NCBI GenBank assembly: GCA_958448515.1
Contig: CAUDEF010000016.1
Coordinates: 1 to 44,060, forward strand
DNA length: 44,060 bases
Source of the DNA: an uncultured Phascolarctobacterium sp.
GTDB taxonomy: Bacteria; Bacillota; Negativicutes; Acidaminococcales; Acidaminococcaceae
Direction: 5' to 3'
Positions 8,276 through 17,313 of the stretch are shown here, in pieces. The notes under the pieces are model-generated. The model saw only the letters and a list, made by a program, of their open reading frames with translations, was not told where the DNA came from and did no database searches. The position numbers were made by a program, and so were the translations under genes. The first letter of the stretch is position 1. Every line of letters begins with the position of its first letter.

Positions 8276-8776
8276 ATGGCGAATTTCGAAAATAAAGAAA
8301 ACGAATTAAAAGAGAAAGTCGTTTTCATCAACCGTGTTGCTAAGGTTGTTAAAGGCGGACGTCGTTTCTCCTTCGCTGCACTTGTTGTTGTAGGTGACGA
8401 AAATGGTCATGTAGGTATGGGCTTGGGTAAAGCTGCAGAAGTTCCTGAAGCTATCCGCAAAGGTGTTGAAGATGCTAAGAAAAACATGGTATCTGTTGCT
8501 CTTGTTGGCACCACCATTCCTCATGAAGTAATTGGTGTATTTGGTGCTGGTCGTGTATTCCTGAAACCGGCTGCAGAAGGTACTGGTGTTATTGCTGGTG
8601 GCCCGGTTCGTGCGGTTCTTGAACTGGCTGGTGTTCGTAACATTCTTACAAAATCTCAAGGCTCTTCCAATCCGAACAATGTTGTTCGTGCAACTATTGA
8701 AGGTTTGAAAGCATTGAAGAGCGCTGAAGCTGTTGCTGCTCTGCGTGGTAAAACCGTAGAAGAATTGTTGGGTTAA
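8276..8776 (+). CDS. rpsE: 30S ribosomal protein S5
   Basis: The 166-residue product contains the double-stranded RNA-binding-like region VVKGGRRFSFAALVVVGDE and the GVIAGGPVRAVLELAGV and GSSNPNNVVRATIEGL segments of S5. S5 shapes the mRNA channel and influences decoding fidelity. ATG start behind GAGAAGGAGG. It is followed 13 bases later by rpmD. Confidence 0.98.
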   Translation: MANFENKENELKEKVVFINRVAKVVKGGRRFSFAALVVVGDENGHVGMGLGKAAEVPEAIRKGVEDAKKNMVSVALVGTTIPHEVIGVFGAGRVFLKPAAEGTGVIAGGPVRAVLELAGVRNILTKSQGSSNPNNVVRATIEGLKALKSAEAVAALRGKTVEELLG

Positions 8777-8789
8777 GGAGGACTTTGTC

Positions 8790-8969
8790 ATGGCACAAAT
8801 TAAAATCACTTTGACCCGCAGCTTAATCGGTTACCCGAAAGATCAACGTGCAACCGTTAAAGCTTTGGGCTTAGGTAAAATCAATACTAGTGTTGTTAAA
8901 GAAGACACTCCGACTATTCGCGGTATGGTTCACAAAGTAGAACATCTCGTGAAAGTTGAAGAAGCGTAA
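8790..8969 (+). CDS. rpmD: 50S ribosomal protein L30
   Basis: This 59-codon gene was found by direct translation between rpsE and rplO. It begins MAQIKITLTRSLIGYPKDQR. It continues with ATVKALGLGKINTSVVKEDT, then a segment with GMVHKVEHLVKVEE. The ITLTRSLIG and GLGKIN..V elements and the length are typical of bacterial L30. ATG start 9 bases after GGAGG. Confidence 0.96.
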   Translation: MAQIKITLTRSLIGYPKDQRATVKALGLGKINTSVVKEDTPTIRGMVHKVEHLVKVEEA

Positions 8970-8989
8970 GACAAGGAGGTGTAGTGAAT

Positions 8990-9430
8990 ATGAATTTACA
9001 TGAATTGTCTCCCGCTCCGGGATCTAAACGTGTTCATGTTCGTGTAGGCCGCGGTTTAGGTTCTGGTCTTGGTAAAACTTCCGGTAAAGGCCAAAAAGGT
9101 CAAAAATCCCGTTCCGGCGGTGTAAAACGTCCTGGTTTCGAAGGTGGTCAAAGACCTTTATACCTGCGTCTCCCGAAACGTGGTTTCTATAATAGATTTG
9201 GTAAAGAGTATGTTGAAATCAATGTAAGCGTACTCAACCGTTTCGAAGATGGTACTGTTGTTGAACCTGTAATGCTGATTGAAGAAGGCATTGTTAAAAA
9301 CATTCGTGATGGTATCAGAATTCTCGGTAACGGCGAATTAACCAAAAAACTTACTGTACAAGCTATGGGCTTCAGCAAATCCGCTGAAGAAAAAATCATT
9401 GCAGCTGGCGGTAAAGTTGAGGTGATCTAA
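8990..9430 (+). CDS. rplO: 50S ribosomal protein L15
   Basis: L15 is a 50S assembly protein with an extended glycine-rich basic N-terminus, here HELSPAPGSKR followed by GRGLGSGLGKTSGKGQKGQ. A GTG at 8984 lies only 3 bases after AAGGAGGT. The ATG at 8990 has a 9-base spacing and gives the expected MNLHEL start, so it is preferred (146 residues). The last codons hold the GAGGTG that probably drives secY. Confidence 0.96.
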   Translation: MNLHELSPAPGSKRVHVRVGRGLGSGLGKTSGKGQKGQKSRSGGVKRPGFEGGQRPLYLRLPKRGFYNRFGKEYVEINVSVLNRFEDGTVVEPVMLIEEGIVKNIRDGIRILGNGELTKKLTVQAMGFSKSAEEKIIAAGGKVEVI

Positions 9431-9431
9431 A

Positions 9432-10688
9432 GTGTTAGCAGCCCTTGCGAACATATTTAGAATTACGGAACTCAGGCAAAAGGTTGTATTTACTCTCGCC
9501 ATGTTCATCGTATTTCGGGCTGGAACACATATACCTGTTCCTGGCGTAAATGCTTCTGTTATTGAACAGCTGTTCCAGAGCGGTAATCTGTTTGGATTGC
9601 TTGACATGTTCAGCGGCGGCGCCTTGAGCAAATTCTCAATTTTTGCTATGAGTATTACCCCATATATTAATGCTTCAATTATTTTGCAGCTTTTGAAGGT
9701 AGTTGTACCAACCTTGGAACAATGGTCCAAGGAAGGTGAGGAAGGCTATAAGAAAACAACAAAATTAACTCGTATGCTGACTGTTGTTTTGGCGTTTATC
9801 CAGGCCTGCGGCATGGCTTATGGTCTTAAAATGGCGATCAATAACCCCGGAATTTTCTCAATTCTGATGATTGCCATTACTCTGACTGCTGGTACTGTTT
9901 TCCTGATGTGGATCGGTGAACAGATCACTGCCAGAGGCGTTGGCAATGGTATTTCTCTGATTATCTTTGCCGGTATCGTTTCCAGACTTCCTGACGGACT
10001 GCAGATAATTTACCAATACTTACAGGCAGGCACGATTAATATTCTGAATGTTATTTTGTTCGCGGTGATTGCCTTGGCGATGATTATTTTTGTAATACTC
10101 ATTTCCCAGGGTATTCGCAAAATACCAGTTCAGTATGCAAAGCGTGTAGTCGGTAAAAAAATGTATGGCGGACATACCAGTTATATTCCTTTAAAGGTTA
10201 ACCAAGCAGGTGTAATCCCTATCATCTTTGCATCTTCTGTATTGATGTTTCCGGTTACAATTGCACAGTTTGTAGACGTTCCATGGGTTAAGACCGTTGG
10301 TGAATGGTTTGCTTGGGGTACTCCGCTGCAAACTACTTTATATATCTTAATGATCCTGTTCTTTACTTACTTCTATACAGCAGTAAGTCTGAACATTGGC
10401 GATATGTCAGATAACATTAAGAAAAACGGCGGCTTTATTCCGGGATTACGTCCTGGTAAGCCAACAACCGATTATTTGGACAAAGTAATGTCCAGAATAA
10501 CTCTGGCAGGTGCGATTTTCTTATCCTTAATTGCACTTATGCCTAATGTAGTAGGCTGGATAACCAGTATCGAAGGTATTTACTTCGGCGGTACAGCGCT
10601 TTTAATCGTAGTCGGTGTAGCATTGGATACTATGAAGCAAATAGAGTCCCTGGTACTGATGCGTCACTATCACGGCTTTATGAAATAG
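9432..10688 (+). CDS. secY: Preprotein translocase subunit SecY
   Basis: The 418-residue product is a ten-helix membrane protein, the pore of the Sec translocon. Family hallmarks are FRAGTHIPVPGV after helix 1, the plug region GLLDMFSGGALSKFSIFAMSI (quoted in part) and IRKIPVQYAKR in the cytosolic loop. NKKNGGFIPGLRPGKPT-like sequence appears as KKNGGFIPGLRPGKPT before helix 9. The start is GTG one base after the rplO stop. Confidence 0.97.
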   Translation: MLAALANIFRITELRQKVVFTLAMFIVFRAGTHIPVPGVNASVIEQLFQSGNLFGLLDMFSGGALSKFSIFAMSITPYINASIILQLLKVVVPTLEQWSKEGEEGYKKTTKLTRMLTVVLAFIQACGMAYGLKMAINNPGIFSILMIAITLTAGTVFLMWIGEQITARGVGNGISLIIFAGIVSRLPDGLQIIYQYLQAGTINILNVILFAVIALAMIIFVILISQGIRKIPVQYAKRVVGKKMYGGHTSYIPLKVNQAGVIPIIFASSVLMFPVTIAQFVDVPWVKTVGEWFAWGTPLQTTLYILMILFFTYFYTAVSLNIGDMSDNIKKNGGFIPGLRPGKPTTDYLDKVMSRITLAGAIFLSLIALMPNVVGWITSIEGIYFGGTALLIVVGVALDTMKQIESLVLMRHYHGFMK

Positions 10689-10700
10689 GAGGAGTTCAGA

Positions 10701-11351
10701 ATGTATATTCTTTTAATGGGACCTCCGGGTGCTGGTAAAGGCACTCAAGCAGAAAAATTAATTAATGAATTTAAAATTCCTCATATCTCCACAGGAGACA
10801 TGTTCCGTGCAGCTGTAAGACAGGGCACTGAACTTGGTAAAGAGGCAAAAAGATACATGGACGCTGGTGGACTTGTTCCCGACGTCGTAACCATTGGTAT
10901 TGTTCGTGAAGGTTTAGCAAAACCTGAATGTGCAAATGGTTTTATTTTAGATGGTTTTCCGAGAACTGAGGAGCAGGCTGTTGCTCTTGACGGTATTTTG
11001 AAAGACCTGGGTATTAAATTGACCGGTGTGGTTAATATCGTTGTTCCCGATGCAGAACTGGTTGGTCGTGTTACTGGCAGACGCATCTGCAAAGCTTGCG
11101 GTGCTACCTATCATGTAACCTTCAACCCCTGCAAAGTGGAAGGTGTGTGCGATAAATGTGGCGGAAGTCTTTATCAACGTGATGACGACAAAGAAGCTAC
11201 AGTAAAGAATCGCCTGGAAGCATATCACTCCCAGACGGAACCGTTGATCGAGTACTACAAAAAACAAGGTGTATATAAAGAAATCGATGGCCTTCAGGAA
11301 ATCGACAAAGTTTTCGCCGATGTTAAAGCTAGTCTCGAAAGCAATAATTAA
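10701..11351 (+). CDS. adk: Adenylate kinase, zinc-lid type
   Basis: Adenylate kinase interconverts ATP + AMP and 2 ADP in the cytosol. The 216-residue product has the P-loop GPPGAGKGT at residues 7-15, the AMP-site GDMFRA and the segment DGFPRT. The long LID domain has four cysteines (C130, C133, C150, C153) that form the structural zinc site known from Gram-positive enzymes. It lies 12 bases after secY. Unlike in many relatives, map does not follow. Confidence 0.97.
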   Translation: MYILLMGPPGAGKGTQAEKLINEFKIPHISTGDMFRAAVRQGTELGKEAKRYMDAGGLVPDVVTIGIVREGLAKPECANGFILDGFPRTEEQAVALDGILKDLGIKLTGVVNIVVPDAELVGRVTGRRICKACGATYHVTFNPCKVEGVCDKCGGSLYQRDDDKEATVKNRLEAYHSQTEPLIEYYKKQGVYKEIDGLQEIDKVFADVKASLESNN

Positions 11352-11363
11352 GGAGGTACTACT

Positions 11364-11582
11364 GTGTCCAAACAAGATGTAATTGAAGTTGAAGGCACAA
11401 TCCTTGAAGCACTTCCCAATGCTATGTTCCAGGTACAACTGGAGAACGGTCACGTTATTCTGGCGCACATTTCCGGTAAGATACGTATGAACTTCATCAA
11501 AATTTTGCCTGGCGACAGGGTTACCGTGGAGCTTACTCCTTACGATCTCAATCGAGGAAGAATTACTTATCGGTTCAAATAA
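11364..11582 (+). CDS. infA: Translation initiation factor IF-1
   Basis: The 72-residue product is an OB-fold IF-1: KQDVIEVEGTILEALPNAMF, the segment VILAHISGKIRMNFIKILPG (one continuous stretch) and the ending YDLNRGRITYRFK. IF-1 occupies the ribosomal A site during initiation. The start is GTG behind AAGGAGG. It directly follows adk and precedes rpmJ. Confidence 0.97.
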   Translation: MSKQDVIEVEGTILEALPNAMFQVQLENGHVILAHISGKIRMNFIKILPGDRVTVELTPYDLNRGRITYRFK

Positions 11583-11610
11583 CCAAGACAGGCAAGAGGA
11601 GGTTTAAAAT

Positions 11611-11724
11611 ATGAAAGTCAGACCGTCTGTTAAGCCAATATGTGAAAAATGCAAAGTCATCAAACGTAAAGGCCATGTTATGGTAATCTGTGAAAATCCG
11701 AAACATAAACAAAAACAAGGTTAA
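11611..11724 (+). CDS. rpmJ: 50S ribosomal protein L36, zinc form
   Basis: A 37-codon gene read directly between infA and rpsM: MKVRPSVKPICEKCKVIKRK, followed by a segment with VICENPKHKQKQG. The zinc ligands are C-x2-C, then C and H in CENPKH, so this is the zinc-binding (C+) version of L36. AGAGGAGG lies upstream of the ATG. Confidence 0.97.
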   Translation: MKVRPSVKPICEKCKVIKRKGHVMVICENPKHKQKQG

Positions 11725-11741
11725 GAAGGAGGTGTGCATTA

Positions 11742-12110
11742 ATGGCACGTATTTCTGGTGTTGATTTACCGAGAGATAAACGCATTGAATATGCACTGCC
11801 GTACATCTATGGTATCGGCCTTACATTGTCTCGTGAAATCTTAGCTAAAACTGGTATTAATCCGGACACTCGCGTTCGCGATTTGACCGAAGAAGAAGTT
11901 GCTAAAATTCGTGAAACTTTAGACCATGGTTATAAAGTAGAAGGTGACCTCCGCCGTGAGGAATCTCTTAACATAAAACGCTTAATTGAAATTGGCAGCT
12001 ATCGCGGCAGAAGACATCGTATGGGTCTTCCCGTTCGTGGTCAAAACACTAAAAACAATGCCCGCACCCGTAAAGGTCCGAAACGTACTATTGCAGGCAA
12101 AAAGAAATAA
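11742..12110 (+). CDS. rpsM: 30S ribosomal protein S13
   Basis: The 122-residue product starts MARISGVDLPRDKRIEYALP and contains GIGLTLSREILAKTGI, a helix-hairpin-helix-like segment. Its basic tail includes RGRRHRMGLPVRGQNTK and ends KRTIAGKKK. S13 bridges the 30S head to the 50S subunit and contacts P-site tRNA. ATG start behind AAGGAGGTG. Confidence 0.98.
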   Translation: MARISGVDLPRDKRIEYALPYIYGIGLTLSREILAKTGINPDTRVRDLTEEEVAKIRETLDHGYKVEGDLRREESLNIKRLIEIGSYRGRRHRMGLPVRGQNTKNNARTRKGPKRTIAGKKK

Positions 12111-12132
12111 TTAGCGAGGGAGGGATAAACCA

Positions 12133-12525
12133 GTGGCTGGCAAGAAAGTTGTTCGCAACAAGAAAAAAGTTAGCAAAAATATTATCAATGGTGTAGCACA
12201 TATCCGCTCCACCTTTAACAATACAATCGTTACTATCGCTGATACTGAAGGTAACGTTCTGAGCTGGGCTTCCGCAGGTGGACTTGGTTTCCGCGGCAGC
12301 CGCAAAAGCACTCCGTTTGCTGCACAAATGGCTGCTGAAGAAGCAACTAAAGCTGCAATGGAACATGGCTTGAAACAAGTAGAAGTATTCGTAAAAGGCC
12401 CTGGCGCAGGTCGTGAAGCTGCAATTCGTGCACTTCAAGCTGCAGGTCTCGAAGTTAACTCCATTAAAGACGTAACTCCGATTCCGCATAACGGCTGCCG
12501 TCCGCCTAAACGCAGAAGAGTATAA
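12133..12525 (+). CDS. rpsK: 30S ribosomal protein S11
   Basis: The 130-residue product contains IRSTFNNTIVTIADTEGNVL, ASAGGLGFRGSRKSTPFAAQ and FVKGPGAGREAAIRALQAAG, and ends PHNGCRPPKRRRV. These are diagnostic of S11, which lines the mRNA exit on the platform. The start codon is GTG, 7-8 bases after GAGGGAGGG. Confidence 0.98.
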   Translation: MAGKKVVRNKKKVSKNIINGVAHIRSTFNNTIVTIADTEGNVLSWASAGGLGFRGSRKSTPFAAQMAAEEATKAAMEHGLKQVEVFVKGPGAGREAAIRALQAAGLEVNSIKDVTPIPHNGCRPPKRRRV

Positions 12526-12543
12526 TAGGAGGTGTAACTTTAG

Positions 12544-13137
12544 ATGGCAATTGATAGAACTCCAGTCCTGAAAAGATGCAGATCCTTAGGTATGTCTCCT
12601 GCTTTTCTGGGCATCAGCAAAGAATCTAACCGTCAGGTTAGACGTCAAAACAGAAAAAAAAGCGAATATGGCATTCAATTAACTGAAAAACAAAAAGCTA
12701 AATTCATCTATGGCGTATTGGAAAAACAATTCCGTGGCTATTATGATAAAGCTAAAAAAATGGAAGGTATTGTTGGTGAAAACCTGTTAGTACTTTTGGA
12801 AAGAAGAATTGACAACGTAGTATTCCGTCTCGGCTTAGCTAATACCCGTCGTCAGGCTCGCCAAATCGTAAGACATGGTCACATTGCTGTAAACGGCAAA
12901 CGTCTTGACATTCCTTCTGCTTTAGTTAAAGCTGGCGATGTTGTAACCGTTATGGAAAACAGCAGAGCAAAAGAATACTTCAAGGGTATGGAAGAAACTT
13001 TGAAAACCAAAGCTGTTCCGGCTTGGTTAATCCAGGATGCTCAAAATCTTGGCGGCAAAGTTGATCGTTTCCCGACTCGTGAGGAAATTGATGTTCCTGT
13101 TGAAGAACAGCTGATCGTAGAATTGTACTCTAAATAA
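12544..13137 (+). CDS. rpsD: 30S ribosomal protein S4, zinc-free form
   Basis: The 197-residue product has the S4 RNA-binding domain (VVFRLGLANTRRQARQIVRHG then INGK-like VNGKRLDIPS; quoted in part). The N-terminal cysteine cluster of zinc-binding S4 is missing: only one cysteine is seen there (C12), so this is the C- form. S4 nucleates 30S assembly and in several bacteria represses its own operon. ATG behind AGGAGGTG. Confidence 0.97.
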   Translation: MAIDRTPVLKRCRSLGMSPAFLGISKESNRQVRRQNRKKSEYGIQLTEKQKAKFIYGVLEKQFRGYYDKAKKMEGIVGENLLVLLERRIDNVVFRLGLANTRRQARQIVRHGHIAVNGKRLDIPSALVKAGDVVTVMENSRAKEYFKGMEETLKTKAVPAWLIQDAQNLGGKVDRFPTREEIDVPVEEQLIVELYSK

Positions 13138-13169
13138 TTAGTGAACATCTTGTGCCACCCAACTATGAG

Positions 13170-13188
13170 ACGTATTGTGGTAATACGT
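13170..13188 (+). promoter_or_regulatory. Hairpin ahead of rpoA
   Basis: A perfect 7-bp inverted repeat (ACGTATT/AATACGT, 5-base loop) lies between rpsD and rpoA, ending about 6 bases before the AAGGAGG site of rpoA. No T run follows, so termination is unlikely. It could affect rpoA translation or mark a processing site. Function is inference. Confidence 0.35.
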
Positions 13189-13208
13189 GAAAGAAGGAGG
13201 CTTTCCGC

Positions 13209-14171
13209 ATGATTGAAATTGAAAAACCCAAAATGGTTACAGCTGATATCAGTGATGATAGACGCTACGGCAAATTTGTTTGGGAGCCGTTGGAAAGAGG
13301 TTATGGCATTACACTGGGCAACAGCTTGCGCCGTGTACTGTTATCCTCCTTGCCGGGGGCAGCAGTAACTCATATCAAAATTGATGGAGTTCTGCACGAG
13401 TTTGCTACTATTCCTGGTGTTAGAGAAGATGTTGCAGACATCATTCTCAACATCAAGGCATTATGCCTGAAAATGGAATGCGAAGAAGAAAAAATTCTGC
13501 GCATCGAATGCTCCGGTGAGCAAGAAGTTACAGCTGCAAGCATTATTGCTGACAGTGATGTAGAAATTTTGAACCCTGAGCTTCACATTGCAACTTTAGA
13601 TAAAGATGCTGTATTTAATATGGAAATCCATGTTAATAAAGGTATCGGCTATGTACCGTCCGATAAAAATAAATTAGCAGATCAGCCTATCGGAGTTATT
13701 CCGGTTGACTCTATTTATTCTCCTATTACCAGAGTTAAGTTTGGTGTAACAGATACCCGCGTAGGTAATGTTACCAACTACGATAAACTTACTTTGGAAG
13801 TTTGGACTGACGGCAGCCTGGAACCTGATGAAGCTGTAAATATGGCTTCCAGCATTTTGATTGATTATCTGAAATTGTTCCAGACCGGTGATACTCATAA
13901 ACAGGTTATCACTGTTGTCGGTGGTTCTGAGCCTGAAGGCGTTGAACCTAAAAAAGAAGGCCCTGGTGCAATGTCTATTGACGACCTTGATCTGTCCGTT
14001 CGCAGCAACAACTGCCTGAGACGTGCAGGTATCAATACTGTTGAAGAATTGACCCAGAAGTCTGAAGAAGATATGATGAAAGTACGTAACTTAGGACGTA
14101 AATCTCTTGAAGAAGTTAAGAAAAAATTAATTGATTTAGGATTGTCTTTACGTAAAAGTGACGAAGAATAA
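13209..14171 (+). CDS. rpoA: DNA-directed RNA polymerase subunit alpha
   Basis: The 320-residue product has the alpha N-terminal assembly domain (FVWEPLERGYGITLGNSLRR, then LLSSLPGAAVTHIKIDGV). After a linker around residues 235-250 comes the C-terminal DNA- and activator-binding domain (DDLDLSVRSNNCLRRAGINT and MKVRNLGRKSLEEVKKKL). Length is normal. It sits between rpsD and rplQ as in most bacteria, with a strong AAGGAGG. Confidence 0.98.
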   Translation: MIEIEKPKMVTADISDDRRYGKFVWEPLERGYGITLGNSLRRVLLSSLPGAAVTHIKIDGVLHEFATIPGVREDVADIILNIKALCLKMECEEEKILRIECSGEQEVTAASIIADSDVEILNPELHIATLDKDAVFNMEIHVNKGIGYVPSDKNKLADQPIGVIPVDSIYSPITRVKFGVTDTRVGNVTNYDKLTLEVWTDGSLEPDEAVNMASSILIDYLKLFQTGDTHKQVITVVGGSEPEGVEPKKEGPGAMSIDDLDLSVRSNNCLRRAGINTVEELTQKSEEDMMKVRNLGRKSLEEVKKKLIDLGLSLRKSDEE

Positions 14172-14189
14172 TAAGGGGGTCGGAAGCAA

Positions 14190-14528
14190 ATGGCATACAG
14201 AAAACTGGGCCGTAATTCCAGCAACCGTAAAGCTTTGTTTCGCAGCATTTTAACTTCCTTCTTCAAATATGGTAAAATCGAAACTACCGTAACCAAAGCT
14301 AAAGAAGTTGCTAGCAAATCTGCAGAACTCATTACTTTGGCTAAACGCAATGACTTGCACGCTCGTCGTCAAGTTTTAGCAATTCTGGTTGATGAAGATG
14401 TAACCAAAAAACTGTTTGAAGAAATTGCTCCGAAATATGAAGGCAGACAAGGCGGCTTTACTCGTATTTACAAAGTAGGTCCTCGTCGCGGTGACGCTGC
14501 TGAAATGGCAATTATCGAGCTTATCTGA
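14190..14528 (+). CDS. rplQ: 50S ribosomal protein L17
   Basis: The 112-residue product starts MAYRKLGRNSSNRKALFRSI, the conserved L17 N-terminus, and ends GPRRGDAAEMAIIELI. L17 lies near the tunnel exit. It is the last gene of the ribosomal block here and is followed 12 bases later by a strong intrinsic terminator. Confidence 0.98.
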   Translation: MAYRKLGRNSSNRKALFRSILTSFFKYGKIETTVTKAKEVASKSAELITLAKRNDLHARRQVLAILVDEDVTKKLFEEIAPKYEGRQGGFTRIYKVGPRRGDAAEMAIIELI

Positions 14529-14540
14529 TTTAAGCATCAA

Positions 14541-14570
14541 AGCAGGAACTTTTTAGTTCCTGCTTTTTTT
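14541..14570 (+). terminator. Intrinsic terminator of the ribosomal block
   Basis: A perfect 10-bp stem (14541-14550 AGCAGGAACT with 14555-14564 AGTTCCTGCT) with a TTTT loop is followed by a run of T. It lies 12 bases after the rplQ stop and separates the ribosomal operon from the MATE gene. Confidence 0.93.
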
Positions 14571-14665
14571 GTATTCTTTTTGCAAAAAGGTTAAATTTTA
14601 CTTAATATACACAAATAATCCAGTCATTGCTTTATAATATATTTATAAGGCTAAATGGTGATAAT

Positions 14666-16027
14666 ATGAAAAAAGATAATATTTTAGGTACAGAAAAAAT
14701 ACCTGTTTTACTCAGAAAATTTGCGTCACCCAGTATTATGGCAATGATAGTGGGTGCGTTTTACAATATAATTGACCAGTTTTTTATCGGCAATGCAGTT
14801 GGCATTTATGGTAATGCTGCTACAAACGTAGCTTTGCCGTTTCTGACAATTTGTCTGGCATGGGCATTAATGTGCGGTGTAGGCGGTGCATCAGGTTTTA
14901 ATATTAATCTTGGCGCTAAGCGCACTGCTGCAGCAGGAGATTATGTAGGTTCTGCGATTTTAATGCTTGCAGCCGGCGGTATTATCATAACGTTGGGGGT
15001 ACTGCTGTTTTTGGAGCCGCTGCTTATTTTTTGTGGTTCCACACAGGAAGTTCTTCCCTATGCTTTTACATTTACTGGCATAAGCTGTCTGGGACTGCCT
15101 TTTTTGATTATTGCAACCGGAGGCAGTCATCTTATCAGAGCAGATGGCAGCCCCAAATATTCCATGCTGTCTTTAATATCAGGTGCGGTAATTAACTGCA
15201 TCTTAAACCCGTTATTTATTTATGGATTTAAGTGGGGCATAGAGGGTTCTGCCGTAGCGACAGTTATAGGTCAAATTATTTCCGGCGGCTTTATTATTTA
15301 TTATCTGCTTAATAAATATAAATCTGTTGAACTGACAGCAAAAAATTTCTCTTTTTCCCTGCAGCGAAGCATACATATTATGGGCCTTGGCTCAGCTAAC
15401 TGCATAAATCAGCTGGGTATAATGGTTGTACAGATTATTTTAAATAATACGTTAAATCATTATGGTGCCTTATCTCCCTATGGCAGTGATATCCCTTTGG
15501 CTGTTGTAGGTATAGTGACTAAAGTAAATATGCTGTTTTTCTCAGTCATTATTGGTATATCACAGGGAATGCAGCCAATTGCCAGCTATAACTATGGAGC
15601 TGAAAATTATGCGCGGGTAGCGGCAGTACTTAAACTGGCTCTTAAATGGGGTGCCTGTATATCGGTACCGGCATTTATCAGTTTTCAGTGCTTTGCCCGG
15701 GAAATAATTGCTCTTTTTGGTGAAGGCTCAGAGCTTTATTTTCATTTTGCAGAAGAGTATTTTCATATATTTCTGTTTGCCACCTTATATAATTTTCTGC
15801 AGCCTATTATATCCAATTTCTTTACAGCTATCGGCAAAGCTCCCAAAGGCGCATTTCTGGCATTAAGCAGGCAGGTTTTATTTTTGCTGCCGCTGGTAAT
15901 AATTTTACCTTATTTTTGGGGCATTGACGGAGTTATGTATGCAGGTGTTATATCCGATACATGTTCTGCATCTGTGGCTTTGCTGATGGTAAGAAAAGAA
16001 CTGGGCAAGTTAATAAATAAAAATTAA
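14666..16027 (+). CDS. MATE family multidrug/Na+ antiporter (first copy)
   Basis: A hydrophobic 453-residue protein of the MATE class, an inner-membrane exporter driven by Na+ or H+. It has about twelve predicted membrane segments and the family segments ASPSIMAMIVGAFYNIIDQF and GISQGMQPIASYNYGA. The start at ATG 14666 is chosen because the upstream in-frame codons cover the TATAAT at 14633-14638. Substrate cannot be told. It occupies a position between rplQ and the ecf genes that is usually empty of such genes. A second MATE protein is encoded at 25516. Confidence 0.88.
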   Translation: MKKDNILGTEKIPVLLRKFASPSIMAMIVGAFYNIIDQFFIGNAVGIYGNAATNVALPFLTICLAWALMCGVGGASGFNINLGAKRTAAAGDYVGSAILMLAAGGIIITLGVLLFLEPLLIFCGSTQEVLPYAFTFTGISCLGLPFLIIATGGSHLIRADGSPKYSMLSLISGAVINCILNPLFIYGFKWGIEGSAVATVIGQIISGGFIIYYLLNKYKSVELTAKNFSFSLQRSIHIMGLGSANCINQLGIMVVQIILNNTLNHYGALSPYGSDIPLAVVGIVTKVNMLFFSVIIGISQGMQPIASYNYGAENYARVAAVLKLALKWGACISVPAFISFQCFAREIIALFGEGSELYFHFAEEYFHIFLFATLYNFLQPIISNFFTAIGKAPKGAFLALSRQVLFLLPLVIILPYFWGIDGVMYAGVISDTCSASVALLMVRKELGKLINKN

Positions 16028-16048
16028 GATACAGTTGGGAGGTTAGTT

Positions 16049-17245
16049 ATGTTAACAAAGAATTTTATAAAATTTTTGTATGAAGCAGCGCATATCCAGA
16101 GATGGAATGATCATATCCGGCCCAGTGGCTTTACAGAACTGGATAAGCAGGCACATAAAATGATGATTTTATATGTACTTGCAAGGCATGAAGAAGACGA
16201 TCATAATGCAAAGCTTAACTGGCGCACTTTGATTGAAGGCGGTATTTTTGAGTTTTTACACAGAAATGTACTTACTGATATAAAACCGCCGGTGTTTCAT
16301 GAGCTGATGCGTGTACATGGAAAACAGCTTAATGAATGGGTATACAGCGAGCTGAGAAGACGTATTCCTGATATTGATGAAAACTTTATGCAAAAGATGC
16401 AGCAGTATTTTGATGACATAAACTACTATCCCAAAGAAAAAAAGCTGCTGCGGGCAGCTCATTACCTTGCTACTCAATGGGAATTTGAAAAAATTTATAA
16501 TTTTAACCAGGGTATTTATGGCGTTGAGGAAACAAGGCAGGCCATTAACAGCGAAATTGAAGATCATTATGATTTGGCTGGTGTACAGAAGCTGGCACTT
16601 AAAGGCAAGAGCAGTAAATTTATTGATCTTGTAGGCCAACTGCGTTTCCAGAAAAGATGGGCTCAGTCTCCTCGTGTTCCGGAAACCTCTGTTATGGGAC
16701 ATGTACTTTTAGTAGCTATTATGGGATATTTTTGCGCAGTACAGCTAAAAGCCAGTGATGAACGCATTGTTGGTGACTTTTTGTGCGGTTTGTTCCACGA
16801 TTTACCGGAAGTGCTGACAAGAGATATTATTTCTCCTGTAAAACGAAGTGTTGCAGGCTTGGATGAGCTTATCAAAAAAATAGAGGAACGTCAGATTGCC
16901 GAAAAAATTCTGCCGCTTCTGCCTCCGGCATGGCACAGTGATATTATTTATTACACTCAGAACGAGTTTGCCGATAAGGTTATTGTAGATGGCAAAGAGC
17001 TTATAACTACACCGGATGAAATTAACGAAAAATATAATGATGGCACTAAAGGTTATCATCCCATTGACGGCAGTGTTTTAAAAGGCTGTGATAATCTGGC
17101 TGCCTTTGTAGAAGCTTGGCTTTCCAGAAGATATGGCATTACCTCCAAGCATCTGGAAGAAGCAGAAATATCCATCAAAGAGCAGTACAAGGGTAAAGTT
17201 ATTGGCGGAATAGATTTTGGCAGTGTTTATGAAGAATTTAATTAA
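16049..17245 (+). CDS. HD-domain phosphohydrolase, YfbR-like
   Basis: The 398-residue protein has an HD domain in its second half. The metal-binding HD pair is in LFHDLPEVLTRDIISPVKR. This closely follows the pattern of YfbR-type 5'-deoxynucleotidases, where an HD-x2-E-V-L-T-x-D motif is followed by a PVK segment. The preceding helix carries the first metal histidine in VMGHVLLVA. The first 170 residues are not part of the HD fold I recognise. Nucleotide monophosphate hydrolysis is a family-based inference; the longer architecture may have another substrate. GGGAGG precedes the ATG. It may be co-transcribed with the MATE gene. Confidence 0.72.
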   Translation: MLTKNFIKFLYEAAHIQRWNDHIRPSGFTELDKQAHKMMILYVLARHEEDDHNAKLNWRTLIEGGIFEFLHRNVLTDIKPPVFHELMRVHGKQLNEWVYSELRRRIPDIDENFMQKMQQYFDDINYYPKEKKLLRAAHYLATQWEFEKIYNFNQGIYGVEETRQAINSEIEDHYDLAGVQKLALKGKSSKFIDLVGQLRFQKRWAQSPRVPETSVMGHVLLVAIMGYFCAVQLKASDERIVGDFLCGLFHDLPEVLTRDIISPVKRSVAGLDELIKKIEERQIAEKILPLLPPAWHSDIIYYTQNEFADKVIVDGKELITTPDEINEKYNDGTKGYHPIDGSVLKGCDNLAAFVEAWLSRRYGITSKHLEEAEISIKEQYKGKVIGGIDFGSVYEEFN

Positions 17246-17313
17246 ATATTTTGTAAGATTCTTAACAGATGATTAATAATTTTGAAAAAAATATGTGTAT
17301 ATAAAAAGTTTTC

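Noticed and set aside
232..14350. Many minus-strand and alternate-frame reading frames opposite ribosomal genes
   Set aside because: All overlap well-identified ribosomal genes, lack ribosome binding sites and have compositions (Phe/Ser/Thr-rich) expected from antisense of biased codons.
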